A stretch of 64,000 nt of DNA, from positions 58,287 to 122,286 of the forward strand of contig NZ_JACXJA010000024.1 in the NCBI RefSeq assembly GCF_014705615.1, given 5' to 3'. The translations under genes and the position numbers were made by a program. Positions within the stretch are counted from its first letter, which is position 1. Each line of letters opens with the position of its first letter. Shown piece by piece: positions 49,982-59,098 of the stretch. The notes beneath the pieces were generated by a model. It was given only the letters and a program-made list of their open reading frames with translations. It was not told the DNA's origin and did no database searches. The DNA comes from Paenibacillus oceani (GTDB lineage Bacteria; Bacillota; Bacilli; Paenibacillales; NBRC-103111).

Positions 49982-51424
49982 ATGGAAATATCGATGCAAA
50001 ACGTATATTCGCTGCTCTCCTTGCTCAACTTGCTGCTTGCCGCGACGGTCATCTTTCTGGAAAGACGGAACGTCGGCGTAACGTGGGCTTGGTTGATGGT
50101 TTTGTTTTTTTTGCCCGGTATCGGATTTTTGCTTTATTTGTTTCTCGGACAAAACTTAAGCCGCCGCAAAATTTACAAGATCAAAGCCGAGCAGCGCGAG
50201 TTCGTGAACGATCTGGTCGAGCGGCAGAAGCGGGACATCCGGCAAATCCGGTTTCACGACCCTGCGATGATCCATTTTCAGGATATGATCTACTTGAACT
50301 TGGCGAGCGGCCAGTCGATTTATACGCAGGATAACGATATTGAGATTTTTACCGAGGGCAGGAGCAAGTTCAATTCGCTGCTGGCCGATATATCGAAGGC
50401 GAAACATCACATTCATCTGATGTATTATATCGTCAAAAACGACAAGCTGGGCCGATCGCTTATCCAGGCGCTTGCGCGCAAGGCGAGGGAAGGGGTCGAG
50501 GTGCGGTTTCTGTACGATCATATCGGCAGCCCGGGGCTGTCCAAACGGTTTTTCCGGCCGCTTACCGAGGCGGGAGGCAGGACCGCGGCGTTTTTCCCTC
50601 CCAAAATCCCGTACTTGAACTTTCGGCTCAATTACCGCAACCACCGGAAGCTGGCGATTATCGACGGCTCGTGCGGGTATATCGGCGGATTAAACGTGGG
50701 AGACGAATATCTCGGGCTGGACAAACGGTTTGGCGACTGGCGGGATACGCACTTGAAAGTGCGCGGGGGAGGCTTGTTCCAGATGCAGATGCAGTTTCTG
50801 CTCGATTGGAACTTGTCGTCGGAAGCGAAGGTAGCTGAAGTGACTCCCTATTTCCCGTCGGCCCGGCATCCGGGCAAGGTCGGCATGCAGGTTGTCTCCA
50901 GCGGGCCGAACAACGATCTGGAGCAGATCAAGAAAGCGTATATCAAGATGATTCATGCCGCCAAGCAAAGCGTATGGATTCAGACGCCCTACTTCGTTCC
51001 CGACGAGAGCCTGATGACGTCGCTGAAGATGGCCGCCTTGTCCGGCGTGGACGTCCGGCTCATGCTTCCCGGCAAACCGGATCACAAGCTGGTATACTGG
51101 GCGTCCACCTCGTATTTGGGGGAGCTGCTGTCGGTCGGAGTCAAATGTTATTTGTACGACAAAGGGTTTCTGCACGCGAAAACCATCGTTGTCGACGGAA
51201 GGGTCGCCTCGGTCGGAACGGCCAATATCGATCTGCGCAGCTTCAAGCTGAACTTCGAGGTCAACGCCTTTTTGTACGACACCGCGACCGCTACGGCGCT
51301 GCAGGATATTTTCCTGGAGGATCAGCGCAACAGCACGGAGCTGACCGAGAAGAAGTATCTGGAACGCCCGCTGTTCAAACGTTTTCTCGAATCGTGCGCC
51401 AGGCTGCTTTCCCCGCTTCTGTAA
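49982..51424 (+). CDS. cls: Cardiolipin synthase
   Basis: A 480-residue membrane enzyme that condenses two phosphatidylglycerols into cardiolipin. Two N-terminal helices (about 8-25 and 36-55) are followed by a pair of phospholipase D domains with both HKD motifs: NHRKLAIIDG and HAKTIVVDG, each followed by the Gly-rich/Asn or Asp-Arg context (GGLNVGDEY, GTANIDLRSF). ATG at 49982 is used, with GAGGAG 12 bases upstream; an ATG four codons later is possible. Flanked by a promoter and a bidirectional terminator, it is monocistronic. Confidence 0.95.
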   Translation: MEISMQNVYSLLSLLNLLLAATVIFLERRNVGVTWAWLMVLFFLPGIGFLLYLFLGQNLSRRKIYKIKAEQREFVNDLVERQKRDIRQIRFHDPAMIHFQDMIYLNLASGQSIYTQDNDIEIFTEGRSKFNSLLADISKAKHHIHLMYYIVKNDKLGRSLIQALARKAREGVEVRFLYDHIGSPGLSKRFFRPLTEAGGRTAAFFPPKIPYLNFRLNYRNHRKLAIIDGSCGYIGGLNVGDEYLGLDKRFGDWRDTHLKVRGGGLFQMQMQFLLDWNLSSEAKVAEVTPYFPSARHPGKVGMQVVSSGPNNDLEQIKKAYIKMIHAAKQSVWIQTPYFVPDESLMTSLKMAALSGVDVRLMLPGKPDHKLVYWASTSYLGELLSVGVKCYLYDKGFLHAKTIVVDGRVASVGTANIDLRSFKLNFEVNAFLYDTATATALQDIFLEDQRNSTELTEKKYLERPLFKRFLESCARLLSPLL

Positions 51425-51431
51425 CAACAGC

Positions 51432-51484
51432 AAACAAACAAGAGACTGCCGCCGGCGCGTGTCCGGACTGCGGTCTCTTGTTCG
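51432..51484 (+). terminator. Bidirectional terminator between cls and the kinase-like gene
   Basis: The 10-bp stem AACAAGAGAC / GTCTCTTGTT (about 51436-51482), with additional inner pairing, lies between convergent genes. A- and T-rich ends allow use in both directions. Confidence 0.75.
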
Positions 51485-51539
51485 TAGTGCGCCGTATCGC
51501 GTCTCGCCGCTATTCATACGGGCAGCGCACGGGCGGTTA

Positions 51540-52127
51540 TTAATCGAGGTCGACAAGACCCCGCTGCAAATAGTGTTCCATCGCTTTCGCGAGATCGTAG
51601 ATCGTATGCGACGAGTCGATATTTTCGTAAGCGTGCTCGCATTCGTTCCGGTACGCCATCTCTTCTTCGTAATGGGACAAGTATCCATCGATCCGCTCCT
51701 GCGAATCTCCGCGATCCTTCAGGCGGTTTAAGATCGTCTCGCGGCTTGCGTAGATGAAAAACCGCTTCACTTTATCCCCGTACACTTCTTTCAGGATTTC
51801 CGCTCCGTACCGGTTCAGCACGAGATAGATGCATCCGAACTGCTGCAGGCCGGCTTCTACATCGGCGCTTCTCAGGCCGTAATGGACGCCGTCGATTTCG
51901 ACCGTTTCGATGAATTCGTCGTTGCGCCGGGAGGCTTCGAACTGTTCTTTGGTAATGAAGTGGTAGTCGCGGCCGTCCGCCTCGTTCGCTCTGGGCTGAC
52001 GGGTCGTGCAGGAGATGACTTGCTTCATCTGGATTGTCGTCCCGGCCATCTCGGCGATCGTTTTGCGCCCTGCTCCGGTCGGACCCGTAAAGACGAAGAT
52101 GATTTCTTTGTCCTTCAGTTTGTACAT
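51540..52127 (-). CDS. Guanylate-kinase-like protein with altered P-loop
   Basis: A 195-residue member of the guanylate kinase family. ISCTTRQPRANEADGRDYHFI is the GMP-binding region (Arg, Glu and Tyr positions kept), and VEIDGVHYGLR and FIYASRETILNRLKDRG match later blocks. The P-loop reads GPTGAGRKT, where the catalytic lysine position of GxxGxGK(S/T) is Arg and Lys follows one residue later. That is unusual and may reduce or shift activity. This is probably not the main guanylate kinase, which normally lies beside rpoZ and priA. GAGGAGGTAG precedes the ATG. It is convergent with cls. Confidence 0.8.
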   Translation of the reverse strand: MYKLKDKEIIFVFTGPTGAGRKTIAEMAGTTIQMKQVISCTTRQPRANEADGRDYHFITKEQFEASRRNDEFIETVEIDGVHYGLRSADVEAGLQQFGCIYLVLNRYGAEILKEVYGDKVKRFFIYASRETILNRLKDRGDSQERIDGYLSHYEEEMAYRNECEHAYENIDSSHTIYDLAKAMEHYLQRGLVDLD

Positions 52128-52309
52128 GCGCTACCTCCTCGAGAATTAATATAACGGTGCTATATACATTATTCGCCATTTGCACCGAAAATCCTGTGTT
52201 TGTTCCGAAAAAACGCGAATTCCAGGCAGAACGGGCCGTTTCTAACGGTAAGGGGGTGATGCAGGGAAGCCGGGAGGCAAGGGAGCGGACGCGGTTTCGT
52301 CGCCGACAT

Positions 52310-52879
52310 TTAAAGCAAATGTCCGATCAAAGTCAGCGCCCTCGCCGTCTGGTTCTCGAAGCCGCCCGGCGCCGCTTCATCGAGCACCGGCTCGAAGCCG
52401 GCCCACCGGTACAGCCGGATCGCCTTATGGCTCCATGTCTGGGTCGGTATATACATCGTACAATCGCCCTCCAGCTCGATCATCCGATGGACGCCTTGCG
52501 CGACGATCGCTCGGCCGAGGCCGAGCCCCTGGTAGCGCGGCATGACCGCAACCCAATGCATAAACGGATAGCGGCGGTTCCCCGTATAGTTCCGCCAGGC
52601 GGTAAACGTAGCGACCTTGTTGCCCGCTTCATTCCGGATGAACAACGTCCGCCGGCTTACTTCGGTCGCGTAGGGGACATAGTTTTCGCGAAAATATAAC
52701 GTCGCTTCCTCCGCGTGTTCGAACTCAGCTACGGACGCCTCGATGATGCCCCACGCGAGCTCATCCCCGTCCCGGTAATACTCGAAGGAATATCCTGCCG
52801 GCAATCCGGCTGCCGGAACGGGCGTGCCCGGCTGCCGTTTCATAATGACGCGCGCATAAGGCATGCTTTTGTCCAGCAT
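52310..52879 (-). CDS. GNAT family N-acetyltransferase
   Basis: A 189-residue acetyltransferase. The acetyl-CoA pyrophosphate loop is VMPRYQGLGLGRAIV (R/Q-x-x-G-x-G/A), preceded by strand residues MHWVAV and followed by TWSHKAIRLYRWAGF in the C-terminal part. The substrate cannot be inferred. GAGGGGG lies 6 bases upstream of the ATG. It is downstream of two unknown genes on the same strand (gap 31 bp), so the three may be one operon. Confidence 0.87.
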   Translation of the reverse strand: MLDKSMPYARVIMKRQPGTPVPAAGLPAGYSFEYYRDGDELAWGIIEASVAEFEHAEEATLYFRENYVPYATEVSRRTLFIRNEAGNKVATFTAWRNYTGNRRYPFMHWVAVMPRYQGLGLGRAIVAQGVHRMIELEGDCTMYIPTQTWSHKAIRLYRWAGFEPVLDEAAPGGFENQTARALTLIGHLL

Positions 52880-52910
52880 AGCGATCCCCCTCTTTTACCG
52901 AGAACTGTTA

Positions 52911-53432
52911 CTACCGGTCTCTCCACTTATTGAGGCGGGCGACAATCGCTTTGGAGCGGAATACCAGCAGCATGCCCAGAAGCAGCTTCGTAACCAGCTT
53001 CGCTGCTGCGAATCCGATCTCGTACCGGACCTTCGGATTGTCCATAACCGGGTCGATCCCGATCAGGGCCGTATTATGCAGAATGGCGAACAGCTCCGGT
53101 ATGGAGACGGCGACGAGAATCGTACCGGCCACCATCAGGGCGAGCTCGAAAAAGCGCGAATGCCGGTTGTCGTCAGGCTCGGCCGCGTCCCGAAGAGTAA
53201 AGTGCCCTACAAGCTTCTCTGTGCGGAACCAGAAAAAAAGGCTGGCGAGCAAAAACAGGACGGACGGTCCGACAGAGAGCAGCAGCAGCCCGCTCGTCCC
53301 CGGTCCGCCCGCGATGGCGGGGCTGGAAACGTACACAAAGCCCAGCAGGTTCGACGCCCACGATATAGCCTGAATGAACAAATATACGGACAACAGTCTT
53401 AGCGCCAGAAATCCGATAGTTCTGCCGGTCAT
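52911..53432 (-). CDS. Unrecognised four-helix membrane protein
   Basis: A 173-residue protein with four hydrophobic helices at about 5-30, 45-68, 92-115 and 135-158, a charged loop at about 70-90 (EKLVGHF, AAEPDDNRHSR) and a basic C-terminus (LNKWRDR). No family was recognised. A clear AAGGAGG lies upstream of the ATG. It begins 4 bp after the stop codon of the small gene at 53437-53661 and is followed by the GNAT gene, suggesting a three-gene transcript. Confidence 0.72.
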   Translation of the reverse strand: MTGRTIGFLALRLLSVYLFIQAISWASNLLGFVYVSSPAIAGGPGTSGLLLLSVGPSVLFLLASLFFWFRTEKLVGHFTLRDAAEPDDNRHSRFFELALMVAGTILVAVSIPELFAILHNTALIGIDPVMDNPKVRYEIGFAAAKLVTKLLLGMLLVFRSKAIVARLNKWRDR

Positions 53433-53436
53433 TCAG

Positions 53437-53661
53437 TCAGCCTCCTTTTCGTTCCTTCATCTCGAAAAATTCGCATAGCGCCCTGGGATGATAAGCCAGC
53501 TCGCTTACACCGGCCTGAGTGACGACGATATCGTCGTCGAACCGGATCACGATGCCGCCGGAGTCGATCATATGATCGTCCTGAAAGACGCGGATGGCGA
53601 CCTCGCCCTCCATCGCTTCCTGGAAGTCCCGGTCGGTCGTTAATCGGCGGTTGCGGGCCAT
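53437..53661 (-). CDS. Small conserved hypothetical protein (74 aa)
   Basis: A 74-residue soluble protein, acidic in the middle (IRFDDDIVV), beginning MARNRRLTTDRDF and ending in charged KERKGG. It has no membrane segment and no recognised domain. A strong AAAGGAG lies 8 bases upstream of this ATG, so the much longer upstream open frame, which overlaps prmA antisense, is rejected. It is the first gene of a probable three-gene minus-strand transcript. Confidence 0.75.
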   Translation of the reverse strand: MARNRRLTTDRDFQEAMEGEVAIRVFQDDHMIDSGGIVIRFDDDIVVTQAGVSELAYHPRALCEFFEMKERKGG

Positions 53662-53847
53662 TTTGTCAGCTCCTTTCCAAGCAAATTGCACGTATCCATA
53701 TTGTACCAGATGCGGCCGCCGGGGCAAACCGCTGACCGGATGCGCCGCTGCCTTAAGGCCGGGGCGGTTCAGGCGGATTTTACTCGCTCTGCCGGAATGG
53801 TGTACAATGGATGGAATGGAAGGGCACGACCCTATAGGAGGAATACG

Positions 53848-54849
53848 ATGCGCTGGCAGGAAATATCGATACATACGCGCGAGGAAGTCGGAGAACTGAT
53901 TGCAAGCGGATTTCACGAATTGGGGGCCGGAGGAGTCACGATCGAGGAATCCGGTACGCTGAACAAGGAGCGGGATACGTCGTACGGCCAATTGTACGAT
54001 ACGCCGCTTAACGATATTCCCGAAGGAGAAGCGGTTATCCAGGCGTATTTCGCCGAGCCGGAAAATATCGATGAGCTGATCGCGCAAATCAGTGAGCATG
54101 TCCGGTTCGTGCGGGACGAACTCGGATATGACGTAGGCAAGGCGGAGATTACGACCCGGGAGGTCGACGAGGAAGACTGGGCGCACGGCTGGAAGCAGTA
54201 TTACAAGCCTATGCGCATTTCGAACCGGTTGACGATCAAGCCGACCTGGGAAACGTATGAGAAAGAAAGCGATGACGAGATTATTTTGGAGCTCGATCCG
54301 GGTATGGCCTTCGGTACCGGAACACATCCGACCACCTCGCTGTGCCTGCGGCTGCTGGAAGAGTACGTAATGCCGGATGCCGAGCTGATCGACGTAGGGA
54401 CGGGCTCCGGCGTGCTGGCGATCGCGGCGGCGAAGCTGGGGGCACGGCGGGTGCTGGCGCTCGATCTCGATCCGGTCGCGGTGAAGAACGCTTCGGAGAA
54501 TGTGGAGCTGAACGGGCTATCCGGACAGATCGACGTGATGGAAAGCGATCTGCTCGGCATTCTCCGCAGCGCTGAGGCGGCTTCGAGCGGGGGCGAAGGA
54601 GCGGCGGCTCCGGCGTTCGGCGTCCGGCTTCCGGTTCAGCTCGTCGTAGCGAATATATTGGCCGAAATCATCTTGCTGTTCACCAAAGACGTATACGACG
54701 TAATGGGCAGCGGCGGAACCTACCTGACATCGGGGATCTACAAAGATAAGGAACAAGCCGTCTCCGCAGGGCTGACCGAAGCCGGATTCGAGATCGAACG
54801 AGTCGAGCGCGACCAGGACTGGGTAGCGATCGTAGCGAAGAAACGGTAG
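53848..54849 (+). CDS. prmA: Ribosomal protein L11 methyltransferase
   Basis: A 333-residue SAM-dependent enzyme that trimethylates ribosomal protein L11. It has the N-terminal substrate-recognition domain (about 1-65), the linker DWAHGWKQYYKP and IKPTWE, and the catalytic domain with GMAFGTGTHPTT, the SAM loop LIDVGTGSGVLAIAA and VVANILAEII (the NPP-equivalent). It is about 20 residues longer than usual, due to an Ala/Gly/Ser-rich insert (about residues 248-265) before VVANI. The ATG at 53848 has AGGAGG upstream; the open frame further upstream is not used. It heads the prmA-protease-rsmE-mtaB series. Confidence 0.95.
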   Translation: MRWQEISIHTREEVGELIASGFHELGAGGVTIEESGTLNKERDTSYGQLYDTPLNDIPEGEAVIQAYFAEPENIDELIAQISEHVRFVRDELGYDVGKAEITTREVDEEDWAHGWKQYYKPMRISNRLTIKPTWETYEKESDDEIILELDPGMAFGTGTHPTTSLCLRLLEEYVMPDAELIDVGTGSGVLAIAAAKLGARRVLALDLDPVAVKNASENVELNGLSGQIDVMESDLLGILRSAEAASSGGEGAAAPAFGVRLPVQLVVANILAEIILLFTKDVYDVMGSGGTYLTSGIYKDKEQAVSAGLTEAGFEIERVERDQDWVAIVAKKR

Positions 54850-54862
54850 GTGACGGACGACG

Positions 54863-55537
54863 ATGGAAGGGTTGAACAGTTTTTTACGGTATCCGCTCGA
54901 AGAGCTGCCGTTCGTTTTTTTGGTCCTTGTGATTGCTTTTACATTCCATGAATTTGCCCACGCGTACTCGGCTTACAAATTCGGCGATCCAACGGCGAAG
55001 CAACTCGGCCGGGTTACGCTGAATCCCCGCGTCCATCTGGACGTGATCGGTACGATCCTGATCTTCATCGCCGGCTTCGGATGGGCCAAGCCCGTTCCGG
55101 TCAACCGGGCGAACTTCAAAAATCCGCGGCTGATGGGGATCATCGTCTCGGCTGTCGGACCTTTGAGCAACCTGATTCTGGCCTTCGTCGGCCTGCTGCT
55201 CTATCATATTCTGGCCGGAACGGGCGTGCTCAACAGTGCCTCGGTCGGAGTGATCCGGGCGATCGATCTGTTCCTCAGGCTGCTGATCGAGCTGAATATC
55301 GTGCTGTTCATCTTTAACCTGATTCCGCTGCCGCCGCTGGACGGCTACCGGATCGTCGAGGATTTGGCGCCGACGCATATCCGGGTCAAAATGGCGCAAA
55401 ATGAACAATGGGGCATTTTCGTATTTTTGCTGCTTATTTTCATTACGCCGCTGAGAAGGGTGACGATCGATCCGTTGTTTGCCTTGGGCGGGGATCTGAT
55501 CTACTCGATGAGCAAATTTATCGCGATCTTCATCTAA
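54863..55537 (+). CDS. Site-2 protease family protein (M50 zinc metalloprotease)
   Basis: A 224-residue intramembrane protease of the M50 group. The zinc motif is HEFAHAY (HExxH) in the first helix region, and the third ligand is the Asp in NLIPLPPLDGYR. A hydrophobic FIAGFGWAKPVPVN block typical of the YwhC/FtsH-linked small S2P group is present. There are five or six membrane helices. It starts 13 bp after prmA. The substrate is unknown; it lacks a PDZ domain and the SpoIVFB features. Confidence 0.92.
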   Translation: MEGLNSFLRYPLEELPFVFLVLVIAFTFHEFAHAYSAYKFGDPTAKQLGRVTLNPRVHLDVIGTILIFIAGFGWAKPVPVNRANFKNPRLMGIIVSAVGPLSNLILAFVGLLLYHILAGTGVLNSASVGVIRAIDLFLRLLIELNIVLFIFNLIPLPPLDGYRIVEDLAPTHIRVKMAQNEQWGIFVFLLLIFITPLRRVTIDPLFALGGDLIYSMSKFIAIFI

Positions 55538-55542
55538 CCTCG

Positions 55543-55577
55543 GACGGCGCAGACCCATCGGCTGCGCCGTCTCTTTG
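55543..55577 (+). terminator. Terminator-like hairpin after the protease
   Basis: The perfect 10-bp stem GACGGCGCAG (55543-55552) / CTGCGCCGTC (55562-55571) is followed by only TCTTTG, so termination may be partial. Confidence 0.6.
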
Positions 55578-55691
55578 AATCGTCCGTAGTAGAAATTCGA
55601 CAAAAAACGTTGTATGATGGAAGATGGTTTCATCCTGCGATCCGATTCACAGGACGCGAGGCAACTACAGCGTAAAGAATGGTTGGGTGTT

Positions 55692-56453
55692 ATGCAGCGT
55701 TATTTCATTCCGCCGGAGCAGTTGACGGAATCCGAAGCGGTCGTGACCGGTGACGACGCTCATCATATCGCGAACGTAATGCGCGCCCGCACGGGCGACA
55801 CGATTATTATCAGTAACGGCGATAACCGCGAAGTGCTGGCGAAGCTCGGGCACATCTCGAAGGACCGCGTCGTGGCGGCCGTAGTCGAGCCGCTGCCGAT
55901 GCTGGCCGAGCCGGCGATCCGCGTGACGATCGCCCAGAGCCTGCCGAAAGGCGACAAGCTGGAAACTGTCATTCAAAAAGGAACGGAGATCGGCGCGGTC
56001 CGGTTCCTCCCCTTCGTATCGGAGCGGACGGTCGTCCAGTACGATGCGAAGAAGGAGTCGAAGCGGCTGGAGCGCTGGCACAAAATCGCCAAGGAAGCAG
56101 CCGAGCAGGCGCACCGCAACCGGATTCCCGCGGTCGAGCCGCCCTGCTCCTGGAAGCAGCTGCTGCAGTCGGCCCGTGAGGCGGACAAGGCGTTTTTTTG
56201 CTACGAGAAGGAAGAAGGCACGATGCTGAAGCAGGCGGCTTTGCAGGCGATTGCCGAGCGGGGCGGAACGGCCGGCATGAACGTGATGCTGATCGTCGGT
56301 CCCGAAGGCGGCTTCACCGAACGCGAGGCGGCGGAGGCCGAAGCGGCGGGCTGTGTCTGCGTTAAGCTCGGCAGACGGATTTTAAGAACGGAAACGGCCG
56401 GCATGGTAGGACTGACTTGTTTGTTATACGAAGCCGGAGAGATGGGAGGCTGA
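55692..56453 (+). CDS. rsmE: 16S rRNA (uracil-1498-N3)-methyltransferase
   Basis: A 253-residue SPOUT-fold methyltransferase that modifies U1498 of 16S rRNA. It has an N-terminal PUA-like domain (about 1-70, with GDDAHHIANVMRARTGD) and the knotted SAM-binding domain with IGPEGGFT-type block (IVGPEGGFTEREA) and LGRRILRTETA. The ATG at 55692 is chosen, since RsmE proteins start MQRYFI; the Shine-Dalgarno (GGTTGGGTG) is weak. It precedes mtaB by 5 bp, with the usual Firmicute gene order. Confidence 0.94.
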   Translation: MQRYFIPPEQLTESEAVVTGDDAHHIANVMRARTGDTIIISNGDNREVLAKLGHISKDRVVAAVVEPLPMLAEPAIRVTIAQSLPKGDKLETVIQKGTEIGAVRFLPFVSERTVVQYDAKKESKRLERWHKIAKEAAEQAHRNRIPAVEPPCSWKQLLQSAREADKAFFCYEKEEGTMLKQAALQAIAERGGTAGMNVMLIVGPEGGFTEREAAEAEAAGCVCVKLGRRILRTETAGMVGLTCLLYEAGEMGG

Positions 56454-56458
56454 CGAAA

Positions 56459-57808
56459 ATGTCGACAGTCGCGTTTTATACGCTTGGCTGCAAAGTTAAT
56501 TTTTACGATACCGAAGCGATCTGGCAGCTGTTCAAAAACGAAGGCTACGAGCAGGTCGATTTCGAACAAACCGCAGACGTTTATGTCATCAATACGTGTA
56601 CGGTGACGAATACGGGGGACAAGAAAAGCAGGCAGATTATCCGCCGCGCCGTCCGCCGCAACCCGGACGCGATCGTGGCCGTTACGGGCTGTTATGCCCA
56701 GACGTCTCCAGCGGAAATCTTGGCGATTCCCGGTGTCGACCTCGTCATCGGCACACAGAGCAGGGATCAGATTCTTCCGCTGGTGAAGCAGTACCGGGAG
56801 GAGCGCCAGCCGATCAATGCGGTCCGCAACATTATGAAAACCCGCGAATTCGAGGAACTGGACGTTCCGGATTTTGCCGACCGGACACGCGCTTTCTTGA
56901 AAATTCAGGAAGGCTGCAACAATTTCTGCACGTTCTGCATCATTCCGTGGTCGCGCGGCCTGATGCGCAGCCGGAAGCCCGACAGCGTCATCAAGCAGGC
57001 GCATATGCTCGTAGAAGCCGGATACAAGGAAATTGTGCTGACCGGTATTCATACCGGGGGCTACGGCGAAGATATTCAAGATTATGATTTGGCCGACCTG
57101 CTTCGCGACCTGGATCGGGTCGAAGGGTTGAAGCGGATTCGTATCAGCTCGATCGAGGCGAGCCAAATTACCGATAAAGTCATCGAAGTGCTGAAGTCTT
57201 CCGATAAAATGTGCCGCCATCTGCACGTGCCGCTTCAAGCCGGCGATGACGCCGTACTTGCGCGGATGCGCCGGAAGTATACGACGGCGGAGTTCGGAGA
57301 GAAGATTGAGAAGCTGCACCGGGCGCTGCCGGGCGTCGCCATCACCACCGATATCATCGTCGGCTTCCCGGGCGAGACGGAGGAGATGTTCCGCCGCGGC
57401 TACGAATTTATGGAGCGGATGCAATTCGCCGAAATGCACGTGTTCCCTTATTCGAAACGGACCGGGACGCCTGCGGCCCGGATGGAGGATCAGATCGACG
57501 AGGAAGTGAAAAACGAGCGCGTGCACGAGCTGATTGATCTGTCGGAGAGGATGCAGCTCGCTTACGCGGAGAAGTTCGTCGGACACACGCTCGAGGTCAT
57601 ACCGGAGAGAACCTACAAAGGGGCGCCGGACAGCGGGCTCATGATGGGGTATTCCGATAATTACATCAATCTGGTGTTCCCGGGTACGGAAGCGATGATC
57701 GGTCAAGTGTGCACGGTGAAGCTGACCGAAGCGGGAGTTAACGAGAGCAAGGGCGAGCTGGTCAGCGTCGCGGCTCCGGAGATCAGGAAGGCGGCCGTTA
57801 ACGGCTGA
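56459..57808 (+). CDS. mtaB: tRNA t6A37 methylthiotransferase
   Basis: A 449-residue radical-SAM enzyme that converts N6-threonylcarbamoyladenosine at position 37 to its 2-methylthio form. The N-terminal UPF0004 domain has three cluster cysteines (LGCKVN, NTCTVT, GCYAQ). The radical-SAM motif CNNFCTFC follows at about residue 158. There is a C-terminal TRAM domain (about 380-445). LGCKVNFYDTE distinguishes MtaB from MiaB. The ATG at 56459 has GGGAGG 9 bases upstream, 5 bp after rsmE. Confidence 0.95.
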   Translation: MSTVAFYTLGCKVNFYDTEAIWQLFKNEGYEQVDFEQTADVYVINTCTVTNTGDKKSRQIIRRAVRRNPDAIVAVTGCYAQTSPAEILAIPGVDLVIGTQSRDQILPLVKQYREERQPINAVRNIMKTREFEELDVPDFADRTRAFLKIQEGCNNFCTFCIIPWSRGLMRSRKPDSVIKQAHMLVEAGYKEIVLTGIHTGGYGEDIQDYDLADLLRDLDRVEGLKRIRISSIEASQITDKVIEVLKSSDKMCRHLHVPLQAGDDAVLARMRRKYTTAEFGEKIEKLHRALPGVAITTDIIVGFPGETEEMFRRGYEFMERMQFAEMHVFPYSKRTGTPAARMEDQIDEEVKNERVHELIDLSERMQLAYAEKFVGHTLEVIPERTYKGAPDSGLMMGYSDNYINLVFPGTEAMIGQVCTVKLTEAGVNESKGELVSVAAPEIRKAAVNG

Positions 57809-57926
57809 TTGCCAGGAAGATGGGAATGTCCAAGGATTTCGTGATCCGGTTGTATGTCGGAAAACGGAATCCTTCTTGTTATCGTGCAACGATTGTGACC
57901 ATAATCCGAAAGGTGAGGTGATCCGG

Positions 57927-58358
57927 ATGAAGGAAATATCGGCTGGCGGAGTCGTATACCGCTTACTGCCGGACGGCAGGACGGAAGTGCAGATGATTCA
58001 GGACCGGTACGGGAAAAAAACGCTGCCCAAGGGCAAAATGGAGCCGGGAGAGACGATCGAACAGACCGCGCTCCGGGAGATTCTGGAGGAAACGGGTATC
58101 GAAGGGAAGATCGTCGCAAGCTTGGAACAGGTCAAGTATCAGTATAACCACGCCGTGCACGGGACGATTGACAAAGAGGTTCACTATTATCTGGTCGAGG
58201 CGACCGGCGGCGATTTGCAAGCCCAGATCGAGGAAATCCGCGGCGTGGAATGGCTGGACCCTCTTGAAGCGTGGTCGCGACAGCGGGAGCAAGGTTACGC
58301 CAACAACGACTCGGTACTGAAAAAGGCGCTCGACGCCCTGCGAATCGAGGTGGAATGA
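57927..58358 (+). CDS. Nudix hydrolase
   Basis: A 143-residue Nudix protein. The Nudix box is complete: GKMEPGETIEQTALREILEETGIEG in standard notation Gx5Ex7REUxEExGU (about residues 36-58). MKEISAGGVVYRLLPDG is the usual N-terminal strand pair. The substrate, a nucleoside diphosphate derivative, is not specified. The ATG at 57927 follows GGTGAGGTG. Its stop codon overlaps the deoC start by one base, so the two are translationally coupled. Confidence 0.92.
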   Translation: MKEISAGGVVYRLLPDGRTEVQMIQDRYGKKTLPKGKMEPGETIEQTALREILEETGIEGKIVASLEQVKYQYNHAVHGTIDKEVHYYLVEATGGDLQAQIEEIRGVEWLDPLEAWSRQREQGYANNDSVLKKALDALRIEVE

Positions 58359-59050
58359 TGAGCGGAACCGGCACTTTCGATATAACGAAGCTGCCAGCGT
58401 ACATCGACCATACGCTGCTGAAAGCGGATGCGACGGCCGAGGCGATCGGCAAGCTGTGCGACGAGGCGAAGCAGTACGGGTTTTACAGCGTGTGCGTGAA
58501 CGGCATGTGGGTTCCGGCCGCGAGCAAGGCGCTGGCAGGAAGCGGCGTCCGCGTAAGCGCGGTGGTCGGATTTCCGCTTGGAGCGGGCTTAACCGGCGTG
58601 AAAGCATACGAGGCGGCGAGGGCGGCGGAGCACGGGGCGGCCGACATCGATATGGTTATGGCCGTAGGAGCGCTGCTTGCGGGTGACGAAGATTACGTCA
58701 GGGAGGACATCCGGGCGGTAGTGGAGGCGGTGCGCGGCCAAGCGATCGTGAAGGTCATACTCGAAACCGGCTATTTAAACGAAGATCAGAAACGTACCGC
58801 CTGCCGGCTGGCGGAAGAGGCGGGCGCCCATTTCGTGAAGACGTCGACCGGCTTCGGTCCGGGCGGGGCTACGGTCGAAGACGTGGCGCTGATGAGGGCC
58901 GCGGTCTCGCCGAACGTTCAGGTGAAGGCGTCCGGCGGAGTGCGGGATTTGGCGGCGGCGCTCTCCATGATCCGGGCGGGTGCGACCCGGCTTGGCACAA
59001 GCTCCGGCGTAGTGATTATGAACGGAGCGGCGGGGTCTTCCGGTTATTGA
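58358..59050 (+). CDS. deoC: Deoxyribose-phosphate aldolase
   Basis: A 230-residue class I aldolase that cleaves 2-deoxyribose 5-phosphate to glyceraldehyde 3-phosphate and acetaldehyde. The Schiff-base lysine is in FVKTSTGFG, the second active-site Lys in VKASGGVR, and IDHTLLKADAT plus VVGFPLG are the N-terminal family blocks. Two adjacent ATGs are possible (58355 and 58358); the second has GAGG at a better distance. It is coupled to the Nudix gene and ends convergent with a transporter gene. Confidence 0.95.
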   Translation: MSGTGTFDITKLPAYIDHTLLKADATAEAIGKLCDEAKQYGFYSVCVNGMWVPAASKALAGSGVRVSAVVGFPLGAGLTGVKAYEAARAAEHGAADIDMVMAVGALLAGDEDYVREDIRAVVEAVRGQAIVKVILETGYLNEDQKRTACRLAEEAGAHFVKTSTGFGPGGATVEDVALMRAAVSPNVQVKASGGVRDLAAALSMIRAGATRLGTSSGVVIMNGAAGSSGY

Positions 59051-59098
59051 GACAGGACCTGGGAATGCGGCTTGTCGGCTGGCTGGCGGCGTTTCCGG

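Noticed and set aside
53437..54327. Extension of the 74-residue minus-strand protein to 296 residues
   Set aside because: The extension runs antisense into prmA; the ATG ending at 53661 has a strong ribosome binding site at the right distance.
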